The notes under the pieces are model-generated. The model was not told the origin of the DNA, searched no databases, and worked only from the letters and a program-made list of their open reading frames with translations. 64,000 nt of DNA from Bacteroidia bacterium (lineage in GTDB: Bacteria > Bacteroidota > Bacteroidia > SpSt-205), in NCBI GenBank assembly GCA_026003235.1, contig BPGW01000007.1:81572-145571 (forward strand), written 5' to 3'. This document shows positions 60,345-64,000 of this stretch, piece by piece. The translations under genes were made by a program, and so were the position numbers. Position 1 is the stretch's first letter, and every line of letters starts with the position of its first letter.

Positions 60345-61533
60345 CGACTTACGGACCGCTAATGTAGCCCAAAGTAGACCCATACCCCACAAAAAAGCTG
60401 TAACCCCTATCTGCCGCTCCAGGAAAGCCTCCCCCTGCAAAAGCAAAAACCAGTACATCAGCCACCCTGCCCACACAGCTCCCAGTTTCTCCCGCGCAGC
60501 CCACCACCAGAAAAGGCCAAAAACCCCCAGACCTATCAGGCCCAAACCCAACGCATATTCCACAAACTGATTGTGCGGCAAAATGTACCACTCTTTATCC
60601 CACCGGTATGGCAAACGGGGAAAAATAGCAAAAACAGCGTCCTGATTGTCAGCTATACCCACTCCCCACAGCGGAGAGCACCGAAAGGCGCACCAGCTGG
60701 CTTGAAGGGCTACCAGCCGCCGCGTGAGAGAAGTGTAAGTGATGTAGGCCCCAGGACGATACAGAGCCAGGTCTTCCTGGATGTGCTGCCAGCGTTTTTT
60801 GAAAAGGCGGAAAGTAGCGCACCAGGAGCACCAGAAGGCCAAGGCCCACCCCCAAGGCCAGCAGGTAGAGGCCCAGCCTTCGGCTGTCGGCCCAGGCCCA
60901 GCGCAACCCCAGAAAGGCCGCAGTCAGGTAGAGCGCCACCAGGCCCGTCCGCAGCGCCAGCCCATGAAGCACCACCAGGTACAGCCCGGCTAACCCATAC
61001 CGAACCCCTCGGCTCGCTGGCACAGCCAACGCCCACAGCCAAAAGAGCCCCATCCCCGCCAAAGCCGAATAGTAAATATGAGAAATACCGCCTACCATGG
61101 GCACATAACGCCCTTGACGCATCTCCTCTAACGCCCAGCTCGTGTCGCTCAAGACCCGCCCCAGCGTCGCTACCCCCACAGCCAAGACGCCGGCATGAAA
61201 AACGCCTACGACGAGTTTTTTGACCGCTTCGCTGCTCTCTCGCCAGGCCACCACAGTCGCCGGCAAGAGAAATACAAGAGGAAGCTTGATACGCATTTCC
61301 ACCCACCACTGGCCAAGGTTTTCGGTCCAGAAGTAGCTCAGCGCATGCAGCCCATACAGCAGGAGAAAGGGCAGCGAAAGCCGATGGAGAAAAGAAGGCC
61401 AGGCTCTTCGGTCCAGGAGGAGGCTGGCCGCCAGAAGGGCTACTCCCACACTAATCAGGGAGTGCGACCACGAAAGGCCTCCTGCCACCAGCAGAAGCCC
61501 TAAACTTCGCCCGTAGGAGAGCACGCCTCGCAT
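60342..61533 (-). CDS. O-antigen ligase/polymerase-like membrane protein, frame broken by one extra base
   Basis: About 396 aa after correction, with some ten hydrophobic helices. First frame: SLGLLLVAGGLSWSHSLISVGVALLAASLLL, FLLLYGLHALSYFWTENLGQWWVEMRIKLPLVFLLPA, LVVLHGLALRTGLVALYLTAAFLG, ending LVRYFPPFQK. The rest continues in the next frame as RWQHIQEDLALYRPGAYITYTSLTRR and LPHNQFVEYALGLGLIGLGVFGLFWWW, the conserved HNxxL region of Wzy_C proteins. The break lies at six A (minus strand; plus coordinates 60795-60800), where five would keep the frame. Function: joining or polymerising surface sugar chains. The track shows ORFs 61533-60649 and 60842-60342. Confidence 0.8.
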
Positions 61534-61550
61534 ACCTCCGACAAATGTTG

Positions 61551-61558
61551 TACCTTTG
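61551..61558 (+). promoter_or_regulatory. Promoter -7 box for the HtrA gene
   Basis: TACCTTTG, 25 nt before ATG 61584, the longest spacing of any exact box here. Confidence 0.5.
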
Positions 61559-61583
61559 ACACAGATTTGTTTAGTCCTTCCGT

Positions 61584-62993
61584 ATGCGAAGCCTGCTCGG
61601 AAATGCGGCTGTAGCCATCTTAGCGAGTTTGCTGACTTGGTGGCTGGTGCGCGAAAAGACGCCTGCTCCTTCTCCTCTGCCCCTTACTCAGCCGGTCTTC
61701 CCCGCGAAGTGGGAAATCCATCCTCCAGCGGACTTCACGGTGGCAGCTCAGATGGCCATGCCCGCCGTGGTACATATTCGCACCCGCACGACAGGCAATA
61801 TGCCCGCCTTCCACCGCTTCTTCCTGCCGGATGAGGAGGAAGGCGACCTCTCCTTTCCTGGTAGCGGTTCGGGCGTAATCATCTCGCCAGACGGCTACAT
61901 CCTGACCTGCAACCACGTCATTGAGAACGCCTCCAGCATCCAAGTCACCCTTTATGACAACCGGAGCTTTCGGGCCAGCGTCGTGGGAACAGACCCCTCC
62001 ACGGACCTGGCCTTGCTCAAAATCAACGCTGAAGGGCTACCTGTACTGGAGTTCGGCGACTCGGACCAGCTGCGAGTCGGGGAGTGGGTCCTGGCCGTCG
62101 GCAACCCCTTCAACTTGACCTCCACCGTCACGGCGGGCATCGTAAGCGCAAAGGGGCGCACTTTGGGCCTGCTCAAAGAAAAGTTTCGCGTAGAGTCTTT
62201 TATCCAAACCGACGCCGCCGTCAACCCAGGCAATAGCGGAGGCGCTCTGGTAGACATCCATGGCAAGCTCGTCGGCATCAATAGCGCGATTGCGTCTATG
62301 ACAGGCACGTTTGCGGGTTATTCCTTCGCTATACCGGCCAATATCGCCAAAAAAGTCGCTGAAGACCTGCGCTCTTACGGTAAAGTACAACGAGCTTTCT
62401 TGGGCGTGCAGGTAGAGCCTCTCAGCGCGGAATCGCAAAAAGAAAGCGGCGCCCCCGTTTCCCAAGGGGCCTACGTGCGCGATGTGTATGGAGGTAGCGC
62501 CGCTGAGGAAGCTGGCCTCAAAGCCGGGGACGTCATCGTGGAGATAGAAGGTAAACCGGTGCGTTCAGCCGCCGAACTGACCGAACTGATCGCTCGACAC
62601 CGCCCAGGCGACCGAATCAAGGTCGTCTACTACCGAGGGGAAAAGCGCTACGAGGCCACCGTCAGGCTCAAAGGCCGCTCCTCGGAGGAAAACAGCCCCC
62701 GTGCCGAAAACAGCACCTTCCTCCCCAACTTAGGTGCGCGCCTGCGCCCCCTCTCGGAGGAGGAAAAAGACCTGCTCAGTGTCTCTTACGGGCTCAAGGT
62801 GATTAGCGTGAGCCCTGGCCCCCTGGAAGAAGCAGGAGTACGGCCCGGCTTTGTCATCACCGCCATAGACCGTAAGCCCGTCAAAACCGTTGAAGAAGCC
62901 CAAGCTATTCTGAACCAAAGCGAAGGGGGCCTCCTCCTTGAAGGACTCTACCGCAAAGGCGAAAAAGCCTACTACGCTATCTCCTTAAACTGA
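61584..62993 (+). CDS. HtrA/DegP-type serine protease with two PDZ domains
   Basis: Periplasmic protease-chaperone (469 aa). An N-terminal signal anchor (LGNAAVAILASLLTWWLV) precedes the trypsin-like domain. The triad is His in ILTCNHVIENA (about 110), Asp in STDLALLKI (about 139) and Ser in VNPGNSGGALVDIHG (about 216). PDZ1 starts RAFLGVQVEPLSAESQ and includes AGLKAGDVIVEIEGKPV; a second, shorter PDZ (KVISVSPGPLEEAGVRPGFVITAIDRKPV) ends the protein. It degrades or refolds envelope proteins. sucA follows after 7 bases and is probably in the same transcript. Confidence 0.96.
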   Translation: MRSLLGNAAVAILASLLTWWLVREKTPAPSPLPLTQPVFPAKWEIHPPADFTVAAQMAMPAVVHIRTRTTGNMPAFHRFFLPDEEEGDLSFPGSGSGVIISPDGYILTCNHVIENASSIQVTLYDNRSFRASVVGTDPSTDLALLKINAEGLPVLEFGDSDQLRVGEWVLAVGNPFNLTSTVTAGIVSAKGRTLGLLKEKFRVESFIQTDAAVNPGNSGGALVDIHGKLVGINSAIASMTGTFAGYSFAIPANIAKKVAEDLRSYGKVQRAFLGVQVEPLSAESQKESGAPVSQGAYVRDVYGGSAAEEAGLKAGDVIVEIEGKPVRSAAELTELIARHRPGDRIKVVYYRGEKRYEATVRLKGRSSEENSPRAENSTFLPNLGARLRPLSEEEKDLLSVSYGLKVISVSPGPLEEAGVRPGFVITAIDRKPVKTVEEAQAILNQSEGGLLLEGLYRKGEKAYYAISLN

Positions 62994-63000
62994 GGTGCCT

Positions 63001-64000
63001 ATGACCGAAGCCTCTTACCTACTACGAGCCAGCCCTGACTACATAGAGGGGCTTCTGCAAGCCTACTTACAAGACCCAAGCAGCGTAGCCCCAGATTGGC
63101 AGCGGTTTTTTGAGGGCTACCTGGCTGCCCTCAAAGACGGAAAAACCCCTACCCCCTCTGACCACATCGTAGAAAAAGAGTTCGGGGTTATGCTGCTGAT
63201 TGCTGCCTACCGTAACCAGGGGCACCTGTATGCTCGTATCAATCCCTTTGGTGAGTACAGCGATCACGAAAAAAAGCTTGACGAGGCTTTCGCCTTGGAA
63301 AAATACGGCCTTTCCGAGGCTGACCTGGATACCGTCTTTCAAGCTGGCAAACAGATTGGCTTAGGCCCGGCTCCCCTGCGCCACATCATCGCCCACTTAC
63401 GAAAGGTATACTGCTCCACCATCGGGATTGAGTACCGCTATATTCGGATACCTGAGATCTTGAGCTGGTTTGAGGAAAAGCTGGAAAAGCCCGAAAATGC
63501 ACCCAACTTCTCGCCCAAGGAGAAAAGAACGATCTTACAGTGGCTCTGTAATGCCACCACTTTTGAACGATTCCTACACCGCAAATTTGTAGGGCAGAAA
63601 CGATTTTCCTTAGAAGGCAGCGAAGCTATCATTCCGGCGCTGTACGAGCTGGTGGAAAAAGGTACCGAACTGGGCATTGAGGAGTTTGTCTTCGGGATGG
63701 CGCACCGGGGCCGGCTCAATGTGCTGGCCAACATCATGCAGAAGTCGTTCCATGCCATCTTTGGCGAGTTTGAAGGGAAAGGGCTGGCGACCGACACCTT
63801 TGATGGCGATGTGAAGTATCACATGGGCTATTCCAGCGATCCGTTTATTGCTGGCCGGCGCGTGCACCTGTCTATGTTGCCTAACCCTTCCCACCTGGAA
63901 GCGGTAGATCCCGTGGCTACCGGCACCACCCGCGCTAAAATGGACCACCTTTACAGCGGCACCCATGACAAAATCGTGCTGGTGCTCATCCATGGGGATG
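63001..64000 (+). CDS. sucA: 2-oxoglutarate dehydrogenase E1 component (C-terminus outside window)
   Basis: Thiamine-diphosphate E1 of the 2-oxoglutarate dehydrogenase complex in the TCA cycle. The open frame runs from ATG 63001 to the window edge (333 codons), so the track does not list it. The N-terminal tail YIEGLLQAYLQDPSSVAPDWQRFFEGY is the E2-binding arm of this family. YRNQGHLYARINPFGEY, FLHRKFVGQKRFSLEGSEAIIPAL, FVFGMAHRGRLNVLANIM and FDGDVKYHMGYS are active-site segments; LPNPSHLEAVDPVATGTTRAK follows. The domain continues beyond the edge. Confidence 0.97.
   Translation, partial: MTEASYLLRASPDYIEGLLQAYLQDPSSVAPDWQRFFEGYLAALKDGKTPTPSDHIVEKEFGVMLLIAAYRNQGHLYARINPFGEYSDHEKKLDEAFALEKYGLSEADLDTVFQAGKQIGLGPAPLRHIIAHLRKVYCSTIGIEYRYIRIPEILSWFEEKLEKPENAPNFSPKEKRTILQWLCNATTFERFLHRKFVGQKRFSLEGSEAIIPALYELVEKGTELGIEEFVFGMAHRGRLNVLANIMQKSFHAIFGEFEGKGLATDTFDGDVKYHMGYSSDPFIAGRRVHLSMLPNPSHLEAVDPVATGTTRAKMDHLYSGTHDKIVLVLIHGD

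Noticed and set aside
60573-61223. Plus-strand 216-aa ORF
   Set aside because: Pro/Arg-rich translation opposite the O-antigen ligase-like gene, with no recognisable motif and no promoter box.
1-64000. CRISPR arrays, insertion sequences, phage genes, toxin-antitoxin pairs, rRNA
   Set aside because: No regularly spaced repeats, transposase or integrase motifs, or rRNA-like stretches were found on reading either strand; only the tRNA-Gly is a structural RNA gene.

Overview
The window comes from a GC-rich, very compact genome of a member of the Bacteroidota. Three lines of evidence point there: the TAnnTTTG promoter -7 element (usually TACCTTTG) stands just ahead of more than twenty genes and a tRNA; there are type IX secretion and gliding parts (GldJ-like lipoprotein, PorP/SprF-like protein, OmpA-domain proteins, PorX); and the LptC, LptD, ALDH7 and acylase variants look like those of this phylum. 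A thermophilic lifestyle is only a guess, based on compactness and GC content. No mobile element, integrase, phage gene, rRNA or CRISPR array was seen. No stretch over 300 bases lacks a gene, and most neighbours overlap or sit a few bases apart.

Layout. 1-5 kb: partial sbcD (minus) divergent from a family-5 uracil-DNA glycosylase, then a minus-strand run ugd - hypothetical - saccharopine-dehydrogenase-like - rnhB. 5-21 kb, plus strand: an outer-membrane protein and waaA; a fused 3-hydroxyacyl-CoA dehydrogenase/enoyl-CoA hydratase; an alpha/beta hydrolase; bactofilin, lptC, a CBS-domain membrane protein and a flavin reductase-like protein; ALDH7, a glycosyltransferase and an acylase; fatty acid hydroxylase; lptD. 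21.3-24.8 kb, minus strand: ATP synthase genes atpF-atpH-atpA-atpG. 24.9-33.3 kb, plus strand: a large TPR-CHAT protein, tRNA-Gly, an NHL/OmpA protein, RNase R and a polyprenyl synthase. 33.4-39.2 kb, minus strand: GldJ-like, PorP/SprF-like, OmpA propeller protein and a neutral ceramidase-like protein. 39.2-43.5 kb: mfd and holA. 43.5-50.6 kb, minus strand: HPF, YihY, thioesterase, mltG, a GT51-like protein, LOG protein, proC, gcvH, tpiA and an eRF1-like protein. 50.7-53.2 kb: small membrane protein, SDF symporter, panC. 53.1-55.1 kb, minus: tsaE and porX, divergent from a GAF-SpoIIE phosphatase (55.2-56.9 kb), tdk and an alkyltransferase-like protein. 57.9-61.5 kb, minus: pyrG, a BtuF-like protein and an O-antigen ligase-like protein. 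61.6-64 kb: an HtrA protease and partial sucA.

How the genes fit together. Several serve the outer membrane and cell envelope: ugd, waaA, lptC, lptD, the O-antigen ligase-like gene, mltG and the GT51-like gene. Others serve surface export and gliding: gldJ-like, porP/sprF-like, the OmpA proteins and porX. The rest is mainly central metabolism and DNA or RNA maintenance.

Most notable points. (1) Promoter -7 boxes lie only 3-9 nt before many start codons, which predicts leaderless or near-leaderless mRNAs. (2) Four genes (atpG, an NHL-OmpA gene, a BtuF-like gene and an O-antigen ligase-like gene) are each broken by exactly one surplus base, at or near a homopolymer run; this is either a systematic sequence error or slippage decoding. 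(3) Several enzymes lack usual key residues: Thr for the nucleophilic Ser of the ceramidase, missing zinc cysteines in thymidine kinase, and a degenerate GT51 domain. I did not find a clear multi-gene system of an unknown type.
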